NCBI GenBank assembly: GCA_023489335.1
Contig: JAMDCP010000005.1
Span: 1-51,782 of the forward strand
DNA: 51,782 nt
From: Deltaproteobacteria bacterium
GTDB lineage: Bacteria > SZUA-79 > Acidulodesulfobacterales > Acidulodesulfobacteraceae
Direction: 5' to 3'
Shown here: piece after piece, positions 34,683-43,270 of the stretch
Numbering within the stretch: the first letter of the stretch is position 1
Layout: every line of letters begins with the position of its first letter
Notes under the pieces: generated by a model
Told to the model about the DNA's origin: nothing
The model's database searches: none
What the model saw: only the letters and a program-made list of their open reading frames with translations
Program-made: the position numbers and the translations under genes

Positions 34683-35859
34683 AAGATACGAAGTTTTAGA
34701 TATGCAGGATGCGATAGAGCTTATAAAAAGAGACCTTGGGGAAGATGCCGTTATTATTTCCACAAGGCAGGTCAACAGTTCAAACGACCTTGGTTTTTTC
34801 GGAAAACCGTTTTTGGAAGTCGTAGCTGCGGCAGATTATAAGGATGAAGATCTAATGCCTCCCCGGCAGAATAATAATTTTAATCAAAACCTTCTAAGCC
34901 CCTTATACGACGATATAAAATTTTTAAAAGACAACTTCGAAAGCATTGTGGAGGATAAGGTTATACACATTTTAAATACAAAGTTCGAAGAGATTAAACA
35001 AAACATGGATGAAATTAAGTTTAATTTAAATTTATTAAAAGACGAAAAGACAAAAGTCAGGGAAAAAGAAAGCGATTTACTTGCGTATCTCGATAATCTT
35101 TCTTTCGATAGAAAAATATCTGCCAAATTAATAGAAATATTCTTTAAAGATATTAAATTGACAAACTTTAAGACCGAAGAAAAAATTAACTATTTTAAAA
35201 AGTTTTTCAAAAAAATAATCGAGAAAAAGATAGAAAAGAAAAAGTTAACGCCTTTTATGGGCAATAAAATAGTTATCGCCCTTGTCGGAAACAGCGGGGT
35301 GGGAAAAACCGTTACAGCCGCAAAGCTATGCGCTAAATTCCTGTTCGAAAAAAATATGCATTTATCCGTATGCTCGCTTGATTCACTAAAACTGGGCGGA
35401 TATGAAACATTAAAAAATTACGCCAAAAAACTTAAAATAGATTTTGCGGCAATAAAAGATGCGGAAGACTTAAAAACATTTATTTCAGGTTCTCCTTCCG
35501 ATGTTATAATAATCGACACATTTGCGGTCAACCACAACAGCGTTTTTCAACTGAATAATCTGGCAAAATTTTTGGGTATGTTCGAAGGAAAAATTAAAGT
35601 GGAGCTTCTTTTGCCGGCGCAGCTTAAAAATGCGGATGCTATCAGGACTTACGAATCGTTCAGGAATAAAGTCGGGGTGAATGGGGTTATTATCACAAAA
35701 ACGGATGAATCCTATTGCTTGGGCAACCTTGCGGAAATATTTTTACTTACCGATTCAACGGTTGATTTTATTACAAAAGGAGGGAATGTTCCCGAGGATA
35801 TCGAAGATGCGGCTGCCCACAATATTTATTCTTTATTTTTCCCTTCACCCAAATATTAA
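34672..35859 (+). CDS. flhF: SRP-type GTPase FlhF
   Basis: 395 residues. The basic N-terminal part (MQIKRYEVLDMQDAIELIKRDLGEDAVIISTR) is the conserved B-domain start. A charged helical region follows, then the NG GTPase domain with P-loop ALVGNSGVGKTVTAAKLCAKF near 203-222. VIIIDTFAVN is a modified G3 motif (Phe-Ala where DTAG is usual), and GVIITKTDES (TKTD, G4) follows. FlhF places the flagellum at the pole and recruits early basal-body parts. The altered DTAG motif may lower GTPase activity. It overlaps flhA by 11 nt. Confidence 0.93.
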   Translation: MQIKRYEVLDMQDAIELIKRDLGEDAVIISTRQVNSSNDLGFFGKPFLEVVAAADYKDEDLMPPRQNNNFNQNLLSPLYDDIKFLKDNFESIVEDKVIHILNTKFEEIKQNMDEIKFNLNLLKDEKTKVREKESDLLAYLDNLSFDRKISAKLIEIFFKDIKLTNFKTEEKINYFKKFFKKIIEKKIEKKKLTPFMGNKIVIALVGNSGVGKTVTAAKLCAKFLFEKNMHLSVCSLDSLKLGGYETLKNYAKKLKIDFAAIKDAEDLKTFISGSPSDVIIIDTFAVNHNSVFQLNNLAKFLGMFEGKIKVELLLPAQLKNADAIRTYESFRNKVGVNGVIITKTDESYCLGNLAEIFLLTDSTVDFITKGGNVPEDIEDAAAHNIYSLFFPSPKY

Positions 35860-35895
35860 AATTTAAAAAATTTAAATAATTTCAAGAATAAGATT

Positions 35896-36744
35896 ATGAA
35901 AAAACAAAAAGCTCAAAATAGCTATACAAAAATCATTTCTATAACCAGCGGGAAGGGAGGGGTCGGTAAAACTAATATAGTTTGCAATCTTGCATGCTGT
36001 TTTGCCTCTATGGGTAAAAAGGTAATGATAATGGATGCCGACTTAAGCCTTGGAAATGTTTCCGTAATTCTCGGCATTATTCCAAAATATAACATTTCCC
36101 AAGTAATTTACGGCGATAAACAGCTTAAAGATATTATAATCTCCGATTCTAACGGCGTTCTGGTTCTTCCTGCTTCAGCGGGCATACCAGAGTTGTCCAA
36201 TCTCTCAGAGCCGCAAAAAATTGCTTTAATGTCAAGGTTCGATGAATTTGCCGGGGATATGGAAGGTTTGGGAGAACCCATAGACATTCTTTTAATAGAC
36301 ACGGGAGCGGGAATTTCTTCGAATGTTTTATATTTTAATCTTGCCGCAAGCGAAATATATGTCGTCGTAACTCCGGAACCTACATCGATAACGGATGCTT
36401 ATGCGTTAATAAAGGTTTTAAGCTTGAAATACGGAGAAAAATATTTTCGGATTATAATCAATAATGTTAAAAGCGAAAGGGAAGCCAAGGAGGTTTACAA
36501 ACACTTAAGCCTTGTTTCCGATAAATTTCTTAAGGTAACCTTAAATTATTTAGGGCATGTTTTGAATGACAAGAATATTCCAAGGTCGGTTATTATGCAG
36601 AAACCGGCGTTAAGCCTTTTCCCTGATTCCAAATCGTCCGAATGTATTAAAAAATTGGCTTATAATATACTTTCCCAGAAAGATAATAAAATATCCAACG
36701 GCAATATCCAATTTTTTCTGAATAAACTTTTAAGGGCATTTTAA
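35896..36744 (+). CDS. flhG: MinD-like ATPase FlhG (FleN)
   Basis: 282 residues. A deviant Walker A ITSGKGGVGKTNIVCNLA starts at about residue 15. MIMDADLSLGNVSVILGI is next, LLIDTGAGIS is the Walker B side, and VVVTPEPTSITDAYALIKVLS follows. A C-terminal amphipathic helix (about 265-282, NIQFFLNKLLRAF) would bind membrane. FlhG limits flagellar number through FlhF and often through FlrA/FleQ. The N-terminal DQAxxLR motif that stimulates FlhF is not present, and an in-frame stop at 35857 with no upstream start excludes a longer N-terminus. Confidence 0.93.
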   Translation: MKKQKAQNSYTKIISITSGKGGVGKTNIVCNLACCFASMGKKVMIMDADLSLGNVSVILGIIPKYNISQVIYGDKQLKDIIISDSNGVLVLPASAGIPELSNLSEPQKIALMSRFDEFAGDMEGLGEPIDILLIDTGAGISSNVLYFNLAASEIYVVVTPEPTSITDAYALIKVLSLKYGEKYFRIIINNVKSEREAKEVYKHLSLVSDKFLKVTLNYLGHVLNDKNIPRSVIMQKPALSLFPDSKSSECIKKLAYNILSQKDNKISNGNIQFFLNKLLRAF

Positions 36745-36754
36745 TCTTTGTCAA

Positions 36755-37465
36755 ATGGAAAAAATAAATTTTGAATCAAGAAGACTGATCGAGGAAAATT
36801 TTAACCTCGTAAATAAGGTTGCAAATTTTATGATGATGAGATTTAACGGAATCGTGAACAGGGACGATCTTATAGAATTTGGCATAGGGGGACTAATAGA
36901 TGCCGCTATTAAGTTCGATCCGTCAAAAAATGATAACTTTAAGGTATATGCGATAACAAGGATAAAAGGTTCCATTTTAGACGGCATAAGAAAACTTGAC
37001 TATATGCCGAGAAATGTTCGCGAGTTAGCGGGAAGGATAGAAAAGGCATACTCCAAATTGGAACAAAAATTAGGGGAAATGCCCACGGATGACGAGGTGG
37101 CACTGGAACTTGGCGTTAATTCGGAAGAATTTGGCGAAATGCTATATAAGATAAGGGGAGCATCATTTCTAACCGATAAAGATTTTATCGGTTTTGACAA
37201 AGGACGCGCCGAATCTATAGAGACAATGGAGAGCAAAGAACCGCAAGTTATAGACAGCCTTTTGATGAACGAGAGAAAAAATATTTTAAAGACATGCATC
37301 GATATGCTTAGCGAGGTTGAAAAAAATGTATTGATGATGTATTATTATGACGAATTAACCTTGAAAGAAATCGGAGGTATACTGGATTTAACCGAATCCA
37401 GAATTTGTCAGATCCACTCTAAGGCAATAATAAAATTGAGATCAAAATTGAAATCATATGAATAA
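36755..37465 (+). CDS. fliA: Flagellar sigma factor FliA (sigma-28)
   Basis: 236 residues. Region 2 is LVNKVANFMMMRFNGIVNRDDLIEFGIGGLIDAAIKFDPSKNDNFKVYAITRIKGSILDGIRKLDYMPRN, close to the FliA/WhiG pattern but with several changes. Region 3 has GEMPTDDEVALELGVN. Region 4 is LSEVEKNVLMMYYYDELTLKEIGGILDLTESRICQIHSKAIIKLR. It should transcribe late flagellar and chemotaxis genes; flgM is not seen here. It follows flhG by 10 nt and overlaps the HEAT gene by 8 nt. Confidence 0.94.
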   Translation: MEKINFESRRLIEENFNLVNKVANFMMMRFNGIVNRDDLIEFGIGGLIDAAIKFDPSKNDNFKVYAITRIKGSILDGIRKLDYMPRNVRELAGRIEKAYSKLEQKLGEMPTDDEVALELGVNSEEFGEMLYKIRGASFLTDKDFIGFDKGRAESIETMESKEPQVIDSLLMNERKNILKTCIDMLSEVEKNVLMMYYYDELTLKEIGGILDLTESRICQIHSKAIIKLRSKLKSYE

Positions 37466-39461
37466 ACAAGATAAACAAAGGGACATGCTTTTTTCTGATA
37501 ATGTCGATGTCGTTAGAAATGCAATCGAAACAATAGCAAAATACGGAACCGCAAAAGATAAAAAACTCATAGTCGATTTGTTGGGATCGGGCAGCCCCGG
37601 CATTGTTGAATTTGCCGAAAATACCATTATTAAACTAAATGAAAAGGGGCTTATAAAAAAGCTGTTCGAGATTTCCGCCTCAAGCGGCAGCGGCATTAAA
37701 ATCAGGTCTAATGCATTTGATACTATAAAGCAAATTGCTATGAAGAACGGAAATTTTCTAACCGAATATTTTGATAAAAAGAGCGGTAAATACAACAGGA
37801 TAATTTCGGAGCTGGTAAGGTACGGCAATTTTACCCCCAATGATTATCCAAAACGGATTTTAGTCAAGCTTTCAAAAGATAAAGACGAAATAACCAGGGC
37901 TAACGCGATTGAATCGATAGGAATATTAAAACTTAAGCTTGGCAGCGTATTGTTAAAGGCGCTGGATGACACATTCTTTGTTTCTTCGTCGGCAATTTTT
38001 TCCATAGGGGAAATAAGATTGAAAAGAGCGTTTCCAAAGTTAAAAGAATTATTTTTAAAATCTAATGACAGGGTTACCAGAAATATAATAGTCGATTCTC
38101 TGTCGAAAATGGGCGGAAACGAAATATTAGATTTTTTATTAAATATTCTCGGTAAAAATAATAGATATATGGTCGATAAGATTTATATACTTAAAAGTAT
38201 ATATAAAATATGCATGCTGGATTGTAGAAAAAGCGGAATGAAAGAGTCGTTACTCCAAAAAATATCCAATTTAAATCTTAAAATATCCATATTTTCTATA
38301 GAAGAGTATGAGGAAAAAGAGGCAATAGATTCTATCCTTTGTTATTTTTCTTTGTTGAATCATAAAAAGTCGGAAAAAGTGTTTAAATTTTTATTTGAAT
38401 ATTATGTTAAAAATGAGAATATCGGTGAATTAGAATATCTGTACATAAAAAATATTCTTAAAAAAATTGCAAGGCCTAAGTATATAATGAATTATATAAA
38501 ATCGTTAAAACCGTCGTCAGATTTTAATAAATATGATTTGCTGATAAATGTTTTGTCCGAGATTTCGCCAAGGGATATAATAAACCTTTTAGATTTTTTT
38601 AAGGATAAAAAATTATTTTTAGAGGCAAAAATATCTCTTTTAAGTTATGCATGCCAGGTTTACGCAGGTAAAAATTTTAATTACAAAACCGCTTTTTACG
38701 ATATTATTCTTCACTATTTAAGCAATGGAAGCGGAAATGTTAGAAAAGCCGCAATTAATTTATCGGGATGTTCGAAAAACGGCGTTTACATAGATAAACT
38801 TTTTACCCTTCTTCTTAAGGAAAACCTCCCCGATGCAACCTCTGCATTTATAAATACTATAGCCAATCTTTTAAGCCTTAAGCGAAATAAAAAATATTTT
38901 TATTTTTTTGCGGATAATCTGTCATTAAAAAACGATAAAATAATAGAATATTCGTTAAAAATACTCGAAGAGGCGAAATTACCTTTAACGGATGATGAAA
39001 TTTCGAATTTATATTCTAAATTTGCTAATTTTAAATATGTTAAGTCCATACCGTTAAAAAGACTGCTGGCGCGTGTTTTAAGAAAATACGACCTGGCAAA
39101 GCATAAAGAGGCTGTATCTTTTTTACTTGACGAAAGCGACGAAGAGGTTAAATTTAATTATCTGAATTCCCTTTTCCTATCAGGGGTTAAAGAATTGAAA
39201 CTATATCTGGATGTTCTCGGCTCAGGAGATTTTTCAGACGAATTTAGATATAAAATAGTGGAATTAATCGAAAAATTAAGAGACCCAAAGAGCTTTGACT
39301 TTCTTGTTTCCATGCTTAATAAAGAAAAAAACAAAATGGTAAAAATCGCCATACTGAGAGCCATTCATACCATCAATAAGGAAAAGGCGTCGAATATAAT
39401 AAAAAAATACAATTCATCCAAAGATAAAGATTTAAGGATTTATTCCTTAGAATTAATGTAA
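37458..39461 (+). CDS. HEAT-repeat scaffold protein
   Basis: 667 residues made largely of paired helices. HEAT-like repeats are clearest in the first 250 residues (NVDVVRNAIETIAKYGTAKDKKLIVDLLGSG, DEITRANAIESIGILKLKLGSVLLKALDD) and in the last 100 (DPKSFDFLVSMLNKEKNKMVKIAILRAIHTI). No membrane segment or catalytic motif is seen. Such proteins act as protein-protein scaffolds. Its start overlaps fliA by 8 nt and cheR follows 23 nt after its stop, so it is made together with the flagellar sigma factor and chemotaxis proteins. Its exact role is unknown. Confidence 0.82.
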   Translation: MNKQDKQRDMLFSDNVDVVRNAIETIAKYGTAKDKKLIVDLLGSGSPGIVEFAENTIIKLNEKGLIKKLFEISASSGSGIKIRSNAFDTIKQIAMKNGNFLTEYFDKKSGKYNRIISELVRYGNFTPNDYPKRILVKLSKDKDEITRANAIESIGILKLKLGSVLLKALDDTFFVSSSAIFSIGEIRLKRAFPKLKELFLKSNDRVTRNIIVDSLSKMGGNEILDFLLNILGKNNRYMVDKIYILKSIYKICMLDCRKSGMKESLLQKISNLNLKISIFSIEEYEEKEAIDSILCYFSLLNHKKSEKVFKFLFEYYVKNENIGELEYLYIKNILKKIARPKYIMNYIKSLKPSSDFNKYDLLINVLSEISPRDIINLLDFFKDKKLFLEAKISLLSYACQVYAGKNFNYKTAFYDIILHYLSNGSGNVRKAAINLSGCSKNGVYIDKLFTLLLKENLPDATSAFINTIANLLSLKRNKKYFYFFADNLSLKNDKIIEYSLKILEEAKLPLTDDEISNLYSKFANFKYVKSIPLKRLLARVLRKYDLAKHKEAVSFLLDESDEEVKFNYLNSLFLSGVKELKLYLDVLGSGDFSDEFRYKIVELIEKLRDPKSFDFLVSMLNKEKNKMVKIAILRAIHTINKEKASNIIKKYNSSKDKDLRIYSLELM

Positions 39462-39484
39462 AAAATTTTTAAAATAAGACTAAA

Positions 39485-40327
39485 GTGGAATATCCAAACA
39501 CTAATTTATCCGATGAAATATTCTATAAATTAAAGAACTTAATATATGATATTTCAGGTATTTATTTTAATGAGCAAAAAAAATATCTCCTTGAAGCAAG
39601 GTTATCCAGAAGGCTTTCCATTTTAGATCTGCCCAACTTTGAGGATTATTATAATTATTTAAAATATTCGCCAAAAAAAAAATCTGAAATAAAGGAGCTT
39701 TTAAATAGTGTAACAACTAATGAAACCAGTTTTTTCAGGGACTCGCCGCAGCTCGATGTTTTTATGGATGTTTTAAAACAAATTGTTATTGCGCCGAGCG
39801 TGAGTCCTAACAAGAAGATTAGAATATGGAGCGCCGGATGCTCCACGGGTGAAGAACCATATACTATTGCCATGATGATAAAAGAGAACTTCCCTTTTTC
39901 CAATGCAAAGTTTGATATAATCGGTTCCGATATTAGCGAGCATGTTTTGGATTCGGCAAAAAGAGGAATATATAATGATTATACTTTACGTAATGCAAGT
40001 AAAGGCATTATAGCTAAATATTTTAATAAAGCAGATAACGATTCCTTTGCTTTAAAGGACGAAATTAAAAATATGGTCGGTTTTTACAATGTCAATCTTG
40101 TAGATGCGAAAGAAGTAAAAAACTTAGACATTTTTGATATCGTTCTTTGCAGAAATGTTATAATATACTTCGATGACGAGTCAAAGAAAAGGGCTATTTC
40201 AAACATATACGAAAGTTTAAAAATAGGGGGACACCTTTTTTTGGGCCATTCGGAATCTTTACATTTTATATCTACATCGTTTAAATTGGTTGGTTTCGGA
40301 AAAACACCCCTATATAGGAAAGAATAA
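39485..40327 (+). CDS. cheR: Chemotaxis protein methyltransferase CheR
   Basis: 280 residues. The N-terminal helical domain (FYKLKNLIYDISGIYFNEQKKYLLEARLSRRL) is followed by NSVTTNETSFFRDSPQ. The SAM-binding domain has IRIWSAGCSTGEEPYTIAM, DIIGSDISEHVL, FDIVLCRNVIIYFD and LFLGHSESL. It methylates receptor glutamates using SAM. The start codon is GTG, with no clear Shine-Dalgarno sequence. No chemoreceptor gene is in the window, so its targets are elsewhere. Confidence 0.96.
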   Translation: MEYPNTNLSDEIFYKLKNLIYDISGIYFNEQKKYLLEARLSRRLSILDLPNFEDYYNYLKYSPKKKSEIKELLNSVTTNETSFFRDSPQLDVFMDVLKQIVIAPSVSPNKKIRIWSAGCSTGEEPYTIAMMIKENFPFSNAKFDIIGSDISEHVLDSAKRGIYNDYTLRNASKGIIAKYFNKADNDSFALKDEIKNMVGFYNVNLVDAKEVKNLDIFDIVLCRNVIIYFDDESKKRAISNIYESLKIGGHLFLGHSESLHFISTSFKLVGFGKTPLYRKE

Positions 40328-40702
40328 ATGAAAATGCTATACACGGTATTAATTGTCGAGGACTCGTTAGTCGTGGTTAAGTTTTTATCGATTGCCTTTA
40401 AAAACGCGGGTTTTAAAGTGAAAACAGCTTCAGATGGTTATGAGGCCCTGGAAAAAGCCATTAAAGACGATATAAACCTGATCGTTACGGATTTAAATAT
40501 GCCTGAGATGGACGGGATTACGCTATTAAACAGTCTTAAGGAAAATTTATCGACCAAAAATATACCCGTTATTCTTATGTCTTCAAATACGCCGGGCGAA
40601 AACGAAATATCTAAAAGTTATGCTTTTTTACAAAAGCCGTTTAACGATGAAAAAATAATAAGCATTGCGAAAAAAGCAATAAAAGAAGTTTACGGTACTT
40701 AA
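40328..40702 (+). CDS. Single-domain response regulator, CheY-type
   Basis: 124 residues, one receiver domain: acidic pocket VEDS (only E-D), acceptor Asp in IVTDLNMPEMDG, Ser in ILMSSNTPG, and Lys in FLQKPFNDEK. No output domain is fused. It begins at the base after the cheR stop and is followed by a second, more typical CheY. It may be a phosphate sink or act on another target. The beta4-alpha4 part is shorter than normal CheY (SKSYAFLQKPF), which may change the binding face. Confidence 0.88.
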   Translation: MKMLYTVLIVEDSLVVVKFLSIAFKNAGFKVKTASDGYEALEKAIKDDINLIVTDLNMPEMDGITLLNSLKENLSTKNIPVILMSSNTPGENEISKSYAFLQKPFNDEKIISIAKKAIKEVYGT

Positions 40703-40750
40703 CCCGTTATTAATTTTGTAATAATTTATAATTTAAAAGGTGCTAAAGTC

Positions 40751-41134
40751 ATGGCTCTGGATCTGTCGATGAAAATTCTTGTGGTAGATGATTTTTCCAC
40801 TATGAGAAGGATTATTAAGAATATTTTAAAACAGATAGGTTTTGTGAATGTGGACGAAGCTGAAAATGGGCAGGTCGCCCTTTCAAAAATTGCGGACGGA
40901 AATTACGATTTTGTCATTTCGGATTGGAATATGCCTGAAATGAACGGAATAGAATTATTAAAGAGCGTCAGGGCAAATGAAACAACGAAAGATTTACCGT
41001 TTTTAATGGTTACTGCCGAGGCAAAAAAAGAAAATGTGGTCGAAGCCGTTAAAGCAGGGGTTAACAATTATATCGTAAAGCCCTTTACGGCGGAAACCCT
41101 TCAGGAAAAGATTTCAAAAATATTTCCGGATTAG
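40751..41134 (+). CDS. cheY: Chemotaxis response regulator CheY
   Basis: 127 residues and very close to canonical Che[26 protein letters not shown], acceptor Asp in [47 protein letters not shown] with conserved Thr and Lys. Phospho-CheY would bind FliM, whose N-terminal binding helix is present in this cluster. AAGGTG precedes the ATG. It lies immediately upstream of cheA. Confidence 0.96.
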   Translation: MALDLSMKILVVDDFSTMRRIIKNILKQIGFVNVDEAENGQVALSKIADGNYDFVISDWNMPEMNGIELLKSVRANETTKDLPFLMVTAEAKKENVVEAVKAGVNNYIVKPFTAETLQEKISKIFPD

Positions 41135-41163
41135 CCTATGACATATTGCGGAGGAAATTGTTA

Positions 41164-43239
41164 ATGATGGACGACTCGATGAAAGAAATAGTCAACGATT
41201 TTGTTCAAGAAGCGCTGGAACTCCTTGAAAGCCTTAATGAAAACTTTGTCGAACTTGAGAAAGATCCAGGGAACAAAGACCTGTTGAATACTATTTTCAG
41301 GGCAGCGCATACGATAAAGGGTTCCGCTGGTTTTTTGGGTTTTCAAAGCATTGTCGAGCTGGCGCATAGCGCGGAAAATATTTTAAATAAACTCAGGCAG
41401 GGCGAAATCAAACTTATCCCCGATATGATGGATTACTTGCTTAAGGCCATAGACATATTAAAGACTATGATAATATCCGTATCGGAAACAGGAATGGAAG
41501 GGCTTTCACCTGTAGATAACACGGAACTTATCAAAAGGCTTGACGGTCTGGCAGAGGGAATAACCCTGCCCAGCGAAGAAAAGTTAAAACAGCCGGAGGC
41601 CGGTGAGACGCAAGTCCGGCAGAGCTTGCCTCAAGCGGCGGTTGAAAGCGGTAAAGCAGGTATGCAAAAAGAAAAGGCGGCAGGCGAAATTACCAATGAA
41701 GAAAACCATAAAGAAAATCATGCTAAAACGGTTCAAAGAAAGGTAAGGAACCTTGGCGATATCCTTCTGGAAGACAACCTTATTTCCAAAGAGGAACTGG
41801 AGCAGATTTATAAAGAGAAAGAAGAAGAAACGAAACAACCTGAAACCGCAGGCTCCCCTCCCCTTGCGGGGGAGGTTAGGGGAGGGGTAGAAGAAACGAA
41901 ACAGCCTGAAACCGAAGGGCAAAAACCGGAACGGAATAGGCAGGATGCGCCGATAAGGGAAGTCCCTAACATTAAGCAAACGGAGGCGGCCTTACCTGGT
42001 CCAAAATCGCCTGCCGCCAGAATACCCGAGGTTAAAGAGACGACGATAAGGGTTGACATTGATAGGCTTGATAATGTTATGAATCTCGTCGGCGAACTTG
42101 TCCTTGCAAGAAACAGGTTGTTTAATATTTCTTCCAAATTAGAGTTGAAATATGCGGGCGACGATCTTTCCTCTGCGTTGGCGCAGGTTGTATCCAATTT
42201 AAATCTTGTTACTACCGACCTTCAGCTGGCGGTAATGAAGACAAGGATGCAGCCGGTTAAAAAGGTGTTTAGCAAATTCCCCAGAATGGTAAGAGACCTT
42301 TCAAGGGAACTTGGCAAAGAGATTGAACTTCAAATATCCGGCGAAGAGACGGAGTTAGATAAGTCGGTTATCGAAGAGATAGGAGATCCGCTTGTCCATT
42401 TAATAAGAAATAGCGTTGACCATGGGATAGAAACAAAAGAGGCGAGAAAAAGATTAGGAAAACCTGAAACGGGAACTATTAAATTAAGCGCCGAACACGA
42501 GGGAAATTATATCGTTATAACCGTTTCGGACGATGGAAAAGGAATGGACCCGGACATCTTAAAAAAGAAGGCCGTGGAAAAAGGGGTGATAGATGAAAAA
42601 ACGGCTTTTGGCCTTTCCGATAAGGATGCTTTAAGCTTGATTTTCACGCCGGGGTTTAGCACCAAGGAGAAAGCGACCGAAATTTCAGGAAGAGGGGTCG
42701 GGATGGATGTCGTTAAGACAAATATACAGAAAATAAACGGTATTATAGATATAGAATCTCAAATCGGGCATGGTTCGAAGATAGTATTAAAACTTCCGCT
42801 GACCGTTGCCATAATTCAAACCCTTATTGTCGGGGCGGGAGAAGATATTTTTGCCATTCCTCTTAATTCCGTCGTTGAAACCTTAAGAATATCCGAGTCG
42901 TCTATTCAAACAATTGATAAACATGAGGTTATAAATTTAAGAAAATCGGTTTTATCCCTGTTAAGATTAGGAGAAGAATTTGGCATAAAAGAATCAAGCA
43001 TCCTTGACTCCAATGCCTCGTTAAAAAAAGAAATTTACATAGTCGTCGTTGCATTGGCCGAAAAAAAGATTGGCATAGTGGTTGATAATCTGTACGGACA
43101 GGAAGAGGTTGTGATTAAATCTCTGGGGGATTATCAATTAGGATATAAAGGCATATCGGGCGCAACAATCACCGGCGACGGAAAGGTTGTCCTCATCATA
43201 GATGTAGCCTCTATGATAGAATCTGTCGCAATAAGATAA
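41164..43239 (+). CDS. cheA: Chemotaxis histidine kinase CheA
   Basis: 691 residues. The HPt domain has the phosphorylated His near residue 49 (NTIFRAAHTIKGSAGFLGF). A long linker (about 125-285) contains a small module, NLGDILLEDNLISKEELEQIY. The dimerisation helices begin IRVDIDRLDNVMNLVGELVLARNRL. The ATPase has HLIRNSVDHGIE, VSDDGKGMD, FTPGFSTKEK and SGRGVGMDVV. The CheW-like tail runs from LPLTVAIIQTLIVGAGEDIFAIPL. A palindromic insert lies in the linker (see 41824-41918). GGAGGA 8 nt before the ATG fixes the start; the TTG at 41146 is rejected. No separate CheY-binding P2 domain is obvious. Confidence 0.96.
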   Translation: MMDDSMKEIVNDFVQEALELLESLNENFVELEKDPGNKDLLNTIFRAAHTIKGSAGFLGFQSIVELAHSAENILNKLRQGEIKLIPDMMDYLLKAIDILKTMIISVSETGMEGLSPVDNTELIKRLDGLAEGITLPSEEKLKQPEAGETQVRQSLPQAAVESGKAGMQKEKAAGEITNEENHKENHAKTVQRKVRNLGDILLEDNLISKEELEQIYKEKEEETKQPETAGSPPLAGEVRGGVEETKQPETEGQKPERNRQDAPIREVPNIKQTEAALPGPKSPAARIPEVKETTIRVDIDRLDNVMNLVGELVLARNRLFNISSKLELKYAGDDLSSALAQVVSNLNLVTTDLQLAVMKTRMQPVKKVFSKFPRMVRDLSRELGKEIELQISGEETELDKSVIEEIGDPLVHLIRNSVDHGIETKEARKRLGKPETGTIKLSAEHEGNYIVITVSDDGKGMDPDILKKKAVEKGVIDEKTAFGLSDKDALSLIFTPGFSTKEKATEISGRGVGMDVVKTNIQKINGIIDIESQIGHGSKIVLKLPLTVAIIQTLIVGAGEDIFAIPLNSVVETLRISESSIQTIDKHEVINLRKSVLSLLRLGEEFGIKESSILDSNASLKKEIYIVVVALAEKKIGIVVDNLYGQEEVVIKSLGDYQLGYKGISGATITGDGKVVLIIDVASMIESVAIR
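41824..41918. repeat. Palindromic element with flanking duplication, in frame in cheA
   Basis: Two copies of a 29-nt unit (41824-41852 and 41890-41918, starting GAAGAAACGAAACA and ending AGG, with two mismatches) lie 66 nt apart, exactly 22 codons. Between them CCCCTCCCC (41855-41863) and GGGGAGGGG (41879-41887) form a perfect 9-bp inverted repeat around a 15-nt loop. The DNA is far more GC-rich than its surroundings. It is translated as SPPLAGEVRGGVEETK. The sequence resembles palindromes dispersed between genes in many bacteria. Confidence 0.85.
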
Positions 43240-43270
43240 ATTTTGAAGGAGTAGAAGGAGTATTTGATTT

